From Candidatus Fibrimonadaceae bacterium (GTDB lineage Bacteria; Fibrobacterota; Fibrobacteria; Fibrobacterales; Fibrobacteraceae): a stretch of DNA of 36,475 bases. This document shows positions 1 to 8,783 of this stretch, piece by piece; positions within the stretch are counted from its first letter, which is position 1, and each line of letters opens with the position of its first letter. The notes below the pieces were generated by a model, which saw only the letters and a program-made list of their open reading frames with translations, was not told the origin of the DNA and did not search any database. The stretch spans positions 1-36,475 of the forward strand of contig JAITFT010000072.1 in the NCBI GenBank assembly GCA_031281155.1. The letters are read 5' to 3'. Made by a program: the position numbers and the translations under genes.

Positions 1-224
<224 letters not shown>

Positions 225-229
225 TTACA

Positions 230-311
230 GGAAGAAGAGGGATTCGAACCCTCGGTTCTTGCGAACAACGGTTTTCGAGACCGCCCCGATCGACCACTCC
301 GGCATTCTTCC
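230..311 (-). tRNA. tRNA-Ser (anticodon CGA)
   Basis: The minus strand folds as a class II tRNA. The acceptor stem is GGAAGAA/TTCTTCC, with U8 and a GCCGG D arm. The anticodon loop is CTCGAAA (anticodon CGA, reads UCG). The long variable arm is GTTC-GCAA-GAAC, and the T arm is GAGGG-TTCGAAT-CCCTC. The D-arm and anticodon region closely resembles E. coli tRNA-Ser(CGA). CCA is not encoded; the bases after the acceptor stem are T-G-T. The discriminator would therefore be U73, unlike the G73 usual in bacterial serine tRNAs. The length without CCA is about 83 nt, slightly short because the variable arm is small. A T-run at about 221-225 lies between the tRNA and gyrB. Confidence 0.93.
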
Positions 312-322
312 AAGTGGGGGGT

Positions 323-328
323 AATATA
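323..328 (-). promoter_or_regulatory. -10 element of tRNA-Ser (TATATT)
   Basis: The minus-strand sequence is TTTACTATATTACCCCCCACTT, followed by the mature tRNA 5' end 11 bases after the hexamer. Because the product is a tRNA, this copy shows the recurring TAYATTAC element is a promoter -10 and not a translation signal. Confidence 0.75.
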
Positions 329-350
329 GTAAACCTTGTTCAGCGTTTTC

Positions 351-356
351 TACATT
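351..356 (+). promoter_or_regulatory. -10 element (TACATT) of the acidic-tail membrane protein gene
   Basis: GTTTTCTACATTAC occurs 34 bases before ATG 391, leaving a leader with the Shine-Dalgarno AGGAAGG at 379-385. It is back-to-back with the tRNA-Ser promoter 22 bases away, so the two core promoters overlap. Confidence 0.7.
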
Positions 357-390
357 ACTCTCATATTCACCCTAAAAAAGGAAGGTCCCT

Positions 391-927
391 ATGAGCTTAA
401 AAGATGAACCCCTGTTTGAAAATCCACTTATGATGAATATCGCAGTGCTTGGCTCTATTGCTACGGTAATAGTGATGGCGTTGGTATTCTTCGTTTTCGC
501 AAAAGGAAACTACGAGAAGCAAGCAAAAGAATTTGTTAAAGAAAGGCAAGAAAGAATAGACTTTCAAGTAGCCCAAATTAACGACAACCTCAAAAACAAT
601 GAGTTGTTATGGACCATGATAGATAGCATTTGGAAAACTCCCGATAGAGAGAGAACCATAGCTTTCATTAAGAGATATGCAGACTCCCAAAAATTGCCGC
701 GTTGCAATGGCAAACCCTGCACAGGAGACGATGCTCGCCTTAACACAACAATTGTAAACAATCCTCAAGAACGCAGCATTAAGGTAGGTTGGAGCAAATA
801 CTCTTTCAAAGTCTATTTCGATAGCAAAGATCGAAACAGAGATAGGTTCCTTACCTTGAATGCAGATGACTTGTTAGGCAAGTCACAGCAGTCTATGGAA
901 GAAGAGGAAGAAGAAGAGGAGGAGTAG
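391..927 (+). CDS. Small single-pass membrane protein with poly-Glu C-terminus (hypothetical)
   Basis: I do not recognise this 178-aa protein. It has a short cytoplasmic-type N-terminus and one strong transmembrane helix at about residues 15-38. A charged, probably helical stretch follows at about 40-72, then a globular-looking region with two close cysteines (C105 and C110, spaced CNGKPC) that could form a disulfide outside the cytoplasm. The end is a run of nine glutamates. AGGAAGG, 5 bases before the ATG, and a good upstream promoter support the start. The last 35 bases overlap the 3' end of the convergent GH53 gene, so the acidic tail and the galactanase's Pro/Leu tail are encoded by the same DNA. 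Function is unknown; an inner-membrane anchored envelope protein is a guess. Confidence 0.75.
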   Translation: MSLKDEPLFENPLMMNIAVLGSIATVIVMALVFFVFAKGNYEKQAKEFVKERQERIDFQVAQINDNLKNNELLWTMIDSIWKTPDRERTIAFIKRYADSQKLPRCNGKPCTGDDARLNTTIVNNPQERSIKVGWSKYSFKVYFDSKDRNRDRFLTLNADDLLGKSQQSMEEEEEEEEE

Positions 928-3007
928 ATCCTACCTTGACTACGTACATTCCTTTTGCCTGAACCGGAATTTTCATTTTGCCTGAATTTGCGCTTGAGCT
1001 AGTAGCGTAAATCAGTTTGCCTCCCAGGTTATATATCTCCACCTTTGAGTTGGCCGGGAGGTTTTCCAAGATTATATAATTGCCTGTTGTATATATGTGA
1101 AACGGCGTTTGGTTGTTAACGGCAATAATAGGCGTGCTTCCCGCAGAGCTGCTACTGCCAGCTTCGCTGCTTGAACTGCTTGAGCTACTTGCTCCGTTGA
1201 AACTGCTGGAACTTGGGGCAGCCGCTGAACTGCTGCTTGCCAGGCTGCTGCTGGAGCTTGGGGCTATGGAGCTACTGCTTGGGGCAGCGGAAACAGATAC
1301 ATTGCCGCATAGTGCTGTCATGCCAGCGCAAGCATTGCCAGTACCAGTAGCGTTGCCTCTGCTAACGCTAACAGCAAGGGTTCCTGCTGCTGTTGGAACG
1401 CGACCCGTAGGTGTCCATGTGAGGTTGTTGGTAACGGTGGTGCCATTGCAACGCACTGTAGGAGCAGTGATTGCCGTGCCTACTGTTCCGGTTGCAACCA
1501 AGCCTGTGCAAGTAAAGGAATTTGCACTGCTGGAGCTTGGGGCTATGGAGCTACTGCTTGAGGCAGCGGCTATGGCAATGTTGTTGCAAGTGCCGGAAAC
1601 GCTAGTAGCACCTAAGCCGCAATTTGCGGTTACTGTAATGCCAGTGTAGTTTCCTGCGGCGGCTACGGTAGTGCCGTTAAAGGGCGCTCTCGGATTTCCG
1701 TTCCAAGTAGGAGAGCCTGTTGTAGGAGCATTGCCAGTGTTGCTGCATCTTAAATAGCCTCTTTGGGCAGCGGCATTAACGTTGGTTCCGGCAACTAGGC
1801 CGGCTGGCAAGGTGCAGGTAATTGTTGTTGCGCTGCTTGAGCTCGGAGCTACAGAACTGCTGCTTGGCGTTACCGAGCTGCTGCTTGGAGGGCGGCTGCT
1901 GGAGCTGCTGGCAGTGAGACCGTAGTCTATTGCCATTTGCGGGTATAGTAACAGGCGGGCGTTTGAGTGACGACCGCTTGGGCTGTTTCTCCAATCAAAA
2001 AGCGGCACTGAATTATCTCCAGCAAATTCCTGTGGTTCCCATACGAAAGTGCCGAAACCTTTGTTATTGGGCAATGCAAAAACCATATCGTTGACTTCGC
2101 GATGAAAGTCTGCATATTCCACAATTGATATTTTAATATCATGGTTATTGGCTACAGCGTTTAATTGCCCCTGCAAAGTATTCAAATCACCATGCCATCT
2201 TGGGTAGTACGATATTCCAAATACATCTATTCTGTTTCCGAAACCAGCTTCTATCGTGTTAAGGTTTGTTTTTAAACTAGTTAACCAACTATTGGGGCTA
2301 GGGCTAGCATCTGCAACAGTATGCATCATTATTAAAATATTCTGATCCACATCTTTCACGCCATTAATACCCGCATGTACCAGCCTGGCAAAACTGGGCC
2401 ATCCGCCAACGCCGCCGCTTGCCCAACTACGACCATCGGGGTGTATCATTCCGTTGATGACTTCATTGCCAACCTGAACCATATCTGGCAACACATCGTT
2501 GTCTCTGAATGCTTCAAGGCTTTCCCTTGTGTATGAACGAACTCTTGCAGTTAGCTCGGTGAAATTAAGCCCCCGCCACGATACGGGTTTATATTGCTTG
2601 CCTGGGTCTGCCCAAGTGTCGCTATAATGGAAATCCAAAAGAAATTTCATGCCGGCAGCTTTTACTTTTTTTGCATATTTTATGGTGGAGTCAAGACCGC
2701 AGTACCCTCTCGTAGAATAGGGCGAGGCATACCAATCCCTTTGAACATCACGATCTTCGGGCACTTCTACGGTAGGATCAACGAAAAGCCTCAAACGTAT
2801 ATAGTTGAAACCGTTTTCTTTTAATATATCAAGCATATCTCGTGCTTGTCCGTTATGGTAATATTGCACATTGCCTCCGCCAGCAGATGCGGGATTTTCC
2901 CTCTGCTGTACCCAGGAAATATCTGCCCCCAGAGCAAAAGGCTCATTTTGGGCGTGAACAATGCCTAATACGGCACAGAGCGAAAAAACAAGCAGGTATT
3001 TGGGCAT
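893..3007 (-). CDS. Secreted GH53 endo-beta-1,4-galactanase with Ser linkers and sorting tail
   Basis: Glycoside hydrolase family 53 cleaves beta-1,4-galactan side chains of pectin. The start ATG 3007 has AGGAGG upstream and opens a signal peptide (MPKYLLVFSLCAVLGIVHAQ). The reading frame stays open 46 codons further upstream, but that stretch lacks these signals. The catalytic domain spans about 24-365. Hallmarks are HYSDTWADPGKQ near 127-138, acid/base E182 in VGNEV and the probable nucleophile E297 in VEYAD. After it come Ser-rich linkers and two related Cys-containing repeats at about 397-480 and 497-575. A third Ser linker precedes a type IX-like C-terminal domain of about 70 aa containing KVEIYNLGGKLIY and KGMYVVKVG. 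The final residues STPPLLLPLLP are unusual for such a domain and arise where the frame enters the neighbouring poly-Glu DNA. The gene stands alone with its own promoter at 3038-3043. Confidence 0.92.
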   Translation of the reverse strand: MPKYLLVFSLCAVLGIVHAQNEPFALGADISWVQQRENPASAGGGNVQYYHNGQARDMLDILKENGFNYIRLRLFVDPTVEVPEDRDVQRDWYASPYSTRGYCGLDSTIKYAKKVKAAGMKFLLDFHYSDTWADPGKQYKPVSWRGLNFTELTARVRSYTRESLEAFRDNDVLPDMVQVGNEVINGMIHPDGRSWASGGVGGWPSFARLVHAGINGVKDVDQNILIMMHTVADASPSPNSWLTSLKTNLNTIEAGFGNRIDVFGISYYPRWHGDLNTLQGQLNAVANNHDIKISIVEYADFHREVNDMVFALPNNKGFGTFVWEPQEFAGDNSVPLFDWRNSPSGRHSNARLLLYPQMAIDYGLTASSSSSRPPSSSSVTPSSSSVAPSSSSATTITCTLPAGLVAGTNVNAAAQRGYLRCSNTGNAPTTGSPTWNGNPRAPFNGTTVAAAGNYTGITVTANCGLGATSVSGTCNNIAIAAASSSSSIAPSSSSANSFTCTGLVATGTVGTAITAPTVRCNGTTVTNNLTWTPTGRVPTAAGTLAVSVSRGNATGTGNACAGMTALCGNVSVSAAPSSSSIAPSSSSSLASSSSAAAPSSSSFNGASSSSSSSSEAGSSSSAGSTPIIAVNNQTPFHIYTTGNYIILENLPANSKVEIYNLGGKLIYATSSSANSGKMKIPVQAKGMYVVKVGSTPPLLLPLLP
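1248..1569. repeat. 43-bp direct repeat within the Ser-rich linkers (1248-1290 and 1527-1569)
   Basis: Two near-identical 43-base copies (one mismatch seen) encode linker segments of the type AAPSSSSIAPSSSS on either side of the second repeat module. They look like products of linker/module duplication inside the GH53 gene. Confidence 0.8.
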
Positions 3008-3037
3008 GGGGCCTCCTACGACTGTGGTTATAGGCTT

Positions 3038-3043
3038 AATATA
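3038..3043 (-). promoter_or_regulatory. -10 element of GH53 gene (TATATT)
   Basis: The minus strand reads AAATTTCTATATTAAG, 30 bases before ATG 3007, leaving a short leader that contains the Shine-Dalgarno AGGAGG (3011-3016). The rest of the 112-base gap to recQ holds only a small GCGCT-TTG-AGCGC inverted repeat at 3077-3089 without a T-run. Confidence 0.65.
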
Positions 3044-3119
3044 GAAATTTATAGGTTTTGATTCCTGCTCGGCGAAGCGCTTTGAGCGCGAGTCTTTGAT
3101 AGCTTTTGTAAACGCTGAT

Positions 3120-4940
3120 TTAGTCGCTGGATTCGAACTCCGCAATAACCTTTAAAAATCTTTCGCCATACCGTTCCAACTTTACTTGCCCCACACCCGA
3201 CACCTTCAAGAATTCCTCATTCGTTGCCGGGAGTTTTGCGCACATATCAATCAAAGCGCTGTCTGGGAAAATAACAAAGGCCGGCACATTCTGTTCGCTT
3301 GCGATGGCAAGCCTGAGTTCACGCAAAGCGGTAAACAATTTGCCATCAATCTGCCTAACAACAAATTGCTTTTTTTCCACAGCTTCTTGCCGCTGTTTTT
3401 CCTTTGATAACTTCATCTGCACTGTTTCACTGTGCCGCAAAACTTCATTTGCGCGTTCTCCGAGTTTAATCACGGGATATTCATCATCGGTTTTCAAAAG
3501 ATAGCCTGTCAGTATTAGCTGGTTAATAATTTCATAAAGCTGCTTTTCGGATTTTTCGCTTATGCCATAAGTTGACAGCTTGTCTAACCCGAGGCGCAGT
3601 ACTTTTTCGCTTTTGCTGCCGCGAAGCACGTCTGTCAGCATTTTCATTCCATAGCGTTCTCTCATTCTTGCTACGCAAGAAAGGATTTTTTGTGCTTCAA
3701 GCGTTATATCAACTGTTTCAAAATTTGTGTTGCAACTGCTGCAATTTCCGCAGTGATTCGGCGGTTTTTCCCCGAAGTATTTAAGAATGTACCCACGCAG
3801 ACAATCATTTGTTGCGCAATAAAAGGTTATCTCACGCAATCGCTTGCGGTCGCGTTCTTTTAGCAATTCTTCTGTTTCTTTGTCGGGATATTGCGCCTCT
3901 TGATTATTTTCAATAAGCCACAAATTTGTGCGAACATCTTGCCCGCTGTAGAGCAAAACGCAATCGGCAGGCTCGCCATCGCGCCCTGCACGCCCGGCTT
4001 CTTGATAGTAGCTTTCCATATCTTTGGGCATATTGTAATGCACCACAAACGATACGTTAGATTTGTCAATTCCCATTCCAAAAGCATTTGTTGCAACCAT
4101 TATTTGCGCACGGTCGTAGAGAAAATCGTCTTGGTTATCGTGGCGTTCTTTGTCGGAAAGCCCAGCGTGGTAGCGTGAGGAATTGTGGCCGTCTGCTTTT
4201 AATCTTTCGCAAACTTCTTCAACCGTGGCACGAGTGGAGCTGTAAATAATTCCGCTTCGCTCTTTTTTATCTTTTAAAAATGCTGTGAGTGCGGCATATT
4301 TGTCTTTGGGTTTTTGTACCTCATAATAAAGATTTTTGCGATCAAAGCCAGTGATTAAAATAACAGGCTCTTTTAATTCAAGCAAAGCGGCTATATCTTC
4401 TCGCACCTTTGAAGTTGCCGTTGCCGTAAATGCCGACAAAACCGGACGATTCGGCAAGTTTGCGACAAATTCCGGTATTTTGGAATAGCTTGGGCGAAAA
4501 TCTTGCCCCCATTGCGATATGCAGTGAGCTTCGTCAACGCTTAGCATTGATATTTCGGCAGTTTGCGCAAAATGCAAAAAATCAGATGAGAGCAGTCTTT
4601 CGGGGGCAACGTAAAGCAGCTTATAGGCTCCGCTTTGCGCCTTTTGCAACACTTTGTCTATTTGCCACCCACTAAGCGAGGAGTTGATAAATGCCGCTGG
4701 AATTCCCGATTGAGTTAAGGCATTTACCTGATCTTTCATAAGCGAAATAAGCGGCGATATAATAATTGCGATGCCATTCATCATAAGCGCAGGAATTTGA
4801 AAGCACACCGATTTCCCCGCCCCAGTCGGCATCACGCCCAAAACATCTTTCCTCGCAAGGACGCCATCAATTAGCGTTTCTTGGCCACTGCGAAAACTAT
4901 CGTAACCGAAGTAGCGTTTTAATGTTTCAAGCGCAGTCAT
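3120..4940 (-). CDS. recQ: ATP-dependent DNA helicase RecQ
   Basis: RecQ is a 3'-5' superfamily 2 helicase for recombination repair and replication-fork processing. The 606-aa length is typical. Walker A MPTGAGKS is at 37-44, the DEAH box is at 136-139 within VDEAHCISQWG, and the arginine-finger motif VI (QEAGRAGRDG) is present. Four zinc cysteines of the RecQ-C-terminal domain appear in the CATNDC and CGNCSSC segments. An HRDC domain with VSGVGQVKLERYG closes the protein. The start ATG at 4940 overlaps the stop of the upstream RND exporter as ATGA, implying translational coupling. No internal promoter of the common TAYATT type is seen. The pairing of a helicase with an exporter has no obvious functional meaning. 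Confidence 0.96.
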   Translation of the reverse strand: MTALETLKRYFGYDSFRSGQETLIDGVLARKDVLGVMPTGAGKSVCFQIPALMMNGIAIIISPLISLMKDQVNALTQSGIPAAFINSSLSGWQIDKVLQKAQSGAYKLLYVAPERLLSSDFLHFAQTAEISMLSVDEAHCISQWGQDFRPSYSKIPEFVANLPNRPVLSAFTATATSKVREDIAALLELKEPVILITGFDRKNLYYEVQKPKDKYAALTAFLKDKKERSGIIYSSTRATVEEVCERLKADGHNSSRYHAGLSDKERHDNQDDFLYDRAQIMVATNAFGMGIDKSNVSFVVHYNMPKDMESYYQEAGRAGRDGEPADCVLLYSGQDVRTNLWLIENNQEAQYPDKETEELLKERDRKRLREITFYCATNDCLRGYILKYFGEKPPNHCGNCSSCNTNFETVDITLEAQKILSCVARMRERYGMKMLTDVLRGSKSEKVLRLGLDKLSTYGISEKSEKQLYEIINQLILTGYLLKTDDEYPVIKLGERANEVLRHSETVQMKLSKEKQRQEAVEKKQFVVRQIDGKLFTALRELRLAIASEQNVPAFVIFPDSALIDMCAKLPATNEEFLKVSGVGQVKLERYGERFLKVIAEFESSD

Positions 4941-7315
4941 AGCTTGAGCCTCCGAACATTGTCATTAAAACTCCTTTTCAACCGCTTATATTCCACAAAG
5001 CCTGCCACAATTGGAAACACCGCAATGTGCGCTAAAAGAATGCTTGAAATTCCTATTACCGTTACAATGCCGAGATTTTTAAGACCCGGATGCGACAAAA
5101 AGCACAAACTGGAAAATGCTACGATTGGCATAAGGTAAGATATGGCAACGGTTGCGCCGCTACTGCGATAAACGAAAGGCAATGAACCTGTCCCTTCTTC
5201 CCAATAACGCTGCCATAAAAATAAAGAGCCGTCTATTGAAATTCCAATTAAAAGAGGAATTGCCAAAATATTATAAAAAGTCAAGGGAATATTGAAGAGG
5301 TGCAAAAGTCCAAAGAACCATAAAAAACCAAGAGCAGGCGAAACTAAAATTAAGAAGATGCGATTTCTTTTTTCCTGAAATATTAAAAGCCAAAGCAAAA
5401 TTACCAAACAGCCGATTATTGTGCATTTGCCAAGCCACGGAAGGCTCAAATCCAGCAGGGCAGCGCGGATTACAGGCTCTCCAGTGGTTTTAAGCGGTGC
5501 GCCGTTTGGCAAGAAAATGTCGTTTAAACTGCGGGCAAATCTGCGGCATTCAAGCCCGTTGTCTGTATCAAAAGTTGGAAAAATAAAACCGAATTCGCCA
5601 AGCGAGCCATCTTTGCCTAAAAATTTCAGTTGGTAGCTTTCGGGCAGATCTTCGGTTTTTATGGGTTTTACATTCCAATTCTCTATTATTTTATTTACAT
5701 TAAGAGAATCGTTGCCACGCAGTTTTTTCAGTATTTCCGGGGTTAAAGCAGAGCGAATTTCGCCGAGTATTTTGAATTTCTTGCTTTGCTCTCTGGGTAG
5801 CAGGCTTGCGAGAGTTACCCAGTTTATATGGGGATACTTGTCAACAATTGCTTCTGCATATTTTGCATTTGGGAAAAAAACTATAATAGGCTCGGCATTG
5901 TATTCATTTATGCTTTTTAGAATTTTTGATACAGGTTCCGAAGCTTTTGGAAACTCTGTTTTTGAAAAGCGATATTCCATTTTTGGAAAAACTCCCTGAG
6001 CTACAAGCGCTATGGTAACGAGCAGAATCGCTAGAATATATTTTTTATTTACTTTTAAGGGCTGTGGCGAAAAATCTGAAAGTTTGAAAGTTATTCTAGC
6101 ATAGAGTTTAAATTCGCGTTTTTTTTGCAAGGTTATAAGCATAGCTGGAAGTACCGTGCTTATGGCTATCCAAATAAATAAAATTCCAAGACCGCCGGCA
6201 ATTCCGAGTTCCCTTATTCCCTGAAGCGGAATAAAGGTGAGGCAAAGCAATATTGAGGAGCTTAAAAAAGCGCTGACAGCAAAGGGTTGCCCCATGCCAA
6301 GCATTGTGCTTTCCAACGCAAGCTTAACCTTTAGCCCTTTTTGCACTTCCTCTGTGTATCTGGCAAGCAAATGCGTAGCATTTCTGCTGCCTAGAGCTGG
6401 TATTATAAGCCCTATTAAAATTGTGAATATATTTATTCTTTCAAATAACAAGGCAATTGTTGCGAATGTCCATAGCGTTGCCATTGAAATGCACAGAGCG
6501 GTTATTAAGGATATAGCCGGCATTCTAAAACATGCCGATATGAAAATAACAAGCAATATGCCGGCGGTAATCCACCCGGCAAGCCTTACTTCTGAGAGTA
6601 TGGTTCTGCTGCTTGCCACAAAATCATAAACCGTGCCGCCGTAAAGCACTTCTATATTTTGAGTATTGCTCAAAGAATCTCCCTTGGTTCTAGCAAGCCT
6701 GTGCAGCCTTCTCATATCGGGCAAGCTCAAATTGTCGTACGATGGATAAATTTCCAGCACCCTTATTGTTCCGTCTTCATTTCCTCTAAAATCTTTAAGT
6801 CTTTTCAAATATTTTTGCTCAAGGTCTTCCAGCGAAAAGCCTTCCTCTGTTGAAGGAGTTTCCTCTATTAGCTCTACTATAAAAGGATTCAATTTTTCTT
6901 TTTGCTTTGTCACCAGCTTTTTGATTCTTTCGTTGATTGCTTCCAAATCGGAGAGATTTATGTACAGAAACTTATTTTCCCGGTAAAAATCCGCCTCTGT
7001 GCCGTATTCAGCCAAGTTCACTAGGGGGCTTTGCTGCATGGCTTTTGCGAGGGAGGATATAAAGCTAGCATTAGCCGCGCTGTCTGGGGATTTTGAAAGG
7101 ATTATTAAGCTTTGCCACCCGCCGAATTTCTTGAGCACGGAGTCTTGCAGGGCTATGGCAGAATGTTCTTTTGGGAGCAAATCTGATATATTCAGCTCCC
7201 AGCGCAGCTTGGAAATGGGATATACGCTTAAAAGCGATAACGCCATTGCGGTAGCTATCACCGACTTGGGGAAATTCTGTGTGAACAGCAAAAGCCTTGT
7301 GATTAAAGAAAACAT
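4937..7315 (-). CDS. RND/MMPL-family membrane exporter
   Basis: This 792-aa integral membrane protein has two RND-type halves. Each half has a first helix (about residues 15-33 and in the middle, ILAILLVTIALVAQGV), a periplasmic domain of 170-200 aa and then five further helices. It is about the length of MMPL/HpnN-type exporters, which move lipids or hydrophobic compounds, rather than the roughly 1,000-aa AcrB type. The conserved positions in the fourth helix read GLIIPALGSRNATHLLARY in one half and GISIDGSLFLWQRYWEEG in the other. The first lacks the usual acidic proton-relay residue and the second keeps an Asp. The substrate cannot be told. It heads a two-gene operon with recQ (4-base overlap) and is divergent from the Omp85-like gene, with only 22 bases between the starts. 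Confidence 0.85.
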   Translation of the reverse strand: MFSLITRLLLFTQNFPKSVIATAMALSLLSVYPISKLRWELNISDLLPKEHSAIALQDSVLKKFGGWQSLIILSKSPDSAANASFISSLAKAMQQSPLVNLAEYGTEADFYRENKFLYINLSDLEAINERIKKLVTKQKEKLNPFIVELIEETPSTEEGFSLEDLEQKYLKRLKDFRGNEDGTIRVLEIYPSYDNLSLPDMRRLHRLARTKGDSLSNTQNIEVLYGGTVYDFVASSRTILSEVRLAGWITAGILLVIFISACFRMPAISLITALCISMATLWTFATIALLFERINIFTILIGLIIPALGSRNATHLLARYTEEVQKGLKVKLALESTMLGMGQPFAVSAFLSSSILLCLTFIPLQGIRELGIAGGLGILFIWIAISTVLPAMLITLQKKREFKLYARITFKLSDFSPQPLKVNKKYILAILLVTIALVAQGVFPKMEYRFSKTEFPKASEPVSKILKSINEYNAEPIIVFFPNAKYAEAIVDKYPHINWVTLASLLPREQSKKFKILGEIRSALTPEILKKLRGNDSLNVNKIIENWNVKPIKTEDLPESYQLKFLGKDGSLGEFGFIFPTFDTDNGLECRRFARSLNDIFLPNGAPLKTTGEPVIRAALLDLSLPWLGKCTIIGCLVILLWLLIFQEKRNRIFLILVSPALGFLWFFGLLHLFNIPLTFYNILAIPLLIGISIDGSLFLWQRYWEEGTGSLPFVYRSSGATVAISYLMPIVAFSSLCFLSHPGLKNLGIVTVIGISSILLAHIAVFPIVAGFVEYKRLKRSFNDNVRRLKL

Positions 7316-7318
7316 TTG

Positions 7319-7333
7319 TAAATTCCAAATTTA
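7319..7333. promoter_or_regulatory. Candidate overlapping divergent -10 boxes (TAAATT, + 7319-7324 and - 7328-7333)
   Basis: The 22-base gap between the exporter start and the Omp85-like start holds TAAATT in both orientations, 13 and 12 bases before the two ATGs. They deviate from the TAYATT found elsewhere, so this is tentative. Each promoter would extend into the opposite gene, and the two could not be occupied at once. Confidence 0.35.
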
Positions 7334-7337
7334 GTAA

Positions 7338-8735
7338 ATGAAAAATTTTTTCAACACGCTTTTTTTACTAGCTGCTTTAGCTGTAGCTGCAAATGCTGCT
7401 GAGCCTGAGCTTGATGACGATTTCAGCCAAGATTCTACCATTATAAACATAGAGCATAGAGATAGGCTTTTGGCCATTGTTTCTTGGCCCTTTGTACGCA
7501 TTGTCCAACCTACAGTTGAATTTTTGATGTATCCTGTTATACCGCCGCTAATCTATATATCAAGAGAAAATTTAATCGAAAAAGGGCATAACTTAATAAC
7601 CTATGGCGATGAAGGGCAAATAATGTTTTATCCTACTATAAATGCGGAAATTGGCGGTGCTTCCAATATAGGCTTTGCATACAGGCATGCGAATTTGCTT
7701 TTTGGGGACGATTATATGCTTTTTGGCCCTCGTCTCTATACCAATGCAGATTGGGATGCTTCTGTTTTTTATCAAAAAAACAAAATAATGAGTACTTCCT
7801 TTTTCGGGGAACTTGGCGCAAGTTACAGAGAAATGGGCAGCAATGACTTTAGAGACCCAAAAAATATGACCTATACATTTGCCGATAGCTCGGTCAATTT
7901 TTACACAGCTTTGGGCTTTAACCTAGTATCTTACTGGAATTTGAAATTCGCTGTTGGTTACAATTTTTATAGATTTGACTGGCCAAATATAAGCGGTGAA
8001 ATTGACAGTAGTCCAGAAGCGGAAGATAGAGGCTTTTACAAGCACTTTAATACTTTTCCACTAACTGTGTCCTTGTTTAGCAACACCCTTGATGAGCCTT
8101 ATGCTCCAACAAAAGGCAGTAAATTTTCCATTGGCTATACATACGCTTCGGTTAGCCCTTATAGCGGTTCTAAAGATCATAATTACCACGCTGTGGAAAG
8201 TCGCTATGTGCGTTACTTTTTACTGGGCAATAAAAGCTATGCAATGACCGTGGCTGAGAGCGAGGCGAATAGGGAGCGGCTTAGAAACTTGTCTTTTAAG
8301 GAGGCAATTGAAATACTTAATCCTATAAATGTGAGAGAAGAAATTTTGGAAAGGCGAGTGTTGGTAACGCAGATAAAAGCTCGCTATATGCTAGAGGAAA
8401 ACAAGGGCAAGGCTCCATTTACCGCTATGGGCAGGCTCGGAGACAACTATCCTTTGCGTGCATATCCAAGCGGCCACTTTACCGGCCCGCTTATAGCGGG
8501 TATTTCCACAGAATACAGGTGGCCAATAGATCTTTACGCAGATGCGCTTATCTTCAACGAATACGGCATATTCGGCGACGATTTCAAAAACCTTCCTCTT
8601 TCAAACTTGAGAAACTCCTATGGTTTTGGTTTCAGGGTCCGCACCCCTAAACTCTTCATAACTCGCTTCGCCCTCGCCTTCCACGGTAAGCATGGAGTAT
8701 CGCTGGTTCTAACAACAAGACCGGATTATGAGTAG
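7338..8735 (+). CDS. Omp85-like outer membrane beta-barrel (surface antigen family, no POTRA)
   Basis: This 465-aa protein carries a signal peptide ending ANA-A at about residue 20. Most of the rest reads as alternating amphipathic strands of an outer membrane barrel. LRAYPSGHF at 373-381 occupies the place of the VRGF/Y motif in loop 6 of Omp85 proteins. The C-terminus (TRFALAFHGKHGVSLVLTT then RPDYE) resembles the last strands of the bacterial surface antigen domain. POTRA domains are absent; only about 50 residues precede the barrel. It is therefore not BamA itself and is closer to short TamA-like or patatin-associated barrels. It is divergent from the RND exporter, which suggests a joint envelope-transport role, but that is inference. 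Confidence 0.75.
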   Translation: MKNFFNTLFLLAALAVAANAAEPELDDDFSQDSTIINIEHRDRLLAIVSWPFVRIVQPTVEFLMYPVIPPLIYISRENLIEKGHNLITYGDEGQIMFYPTINAEIGGASNIGFAYRHANLLFGDDYMLFGPRLYTNADWDASVFYQKNKIMSTSFFGELGASYREMGSNDFRDPKNMTYTFADSSVNFYTALGFNLVSYWNLKFAVGYNFYRFDWPNISGEIDSSPEAEDRGFYKHFNTFPLTVSLFSNTLDEPYAPTKGSKFSIGYTYASVSPYSGSKDHNYHAVESRYVRYFLLGNKSYAMTVAESEANRERLRNLSFKEAIEILNPINVREEILERRVLVTQIKARYMLEENKGKAPFTAMGRLGDNYPLRAYPSGHFTGPLIAGISTEYRWPIDLYADALIFNEYGIFGDDFKNLPLSNLRNSYGFGFRVRTPKLFITRFALAFHGKHGVSLVLTTRPDYE

Positions 8736-8771
8736 GTAAAAAGTGTCGGATGTGGGGCAAGTAAAAAATTC

Positions 8772-8777
8772 TATATT
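8772..8777 (+). promoter_or_regulatory. -10 element of sodB (TATATT), leaderless class
   Basis: AAATTCTATATTATCCCTATG: the hexamer ends 6 bases before ATG 8784 and there is no Shine-Dalgarno. Confidence 0.7.
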
Positions 8778-8783
8778 ATCCCT

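Noticed and set aside
1113-1649. 178-aa open frame on the plus strand opposite the GH53 linkers, rich in Leu/Ala/Glu
   Set aside because: It is the antisense reading of poly-Ser codons in the linkers; there is no Shine-Dalgarno, promoter or homology.
3077-3089. GCGCT-TTG-AGCGC inverted repeat as a recQ terminator
   Set aside because: The stem is only 5 bp and is not followed by a T-run in either direction.
3008-3145. N-terminal extension of the galactanase by 46 residues
   Set aside because: The extension contains the promoter element and the Shine-Dalgarno of ATG 3007, and a signal peptide begins exactly at that ATG.
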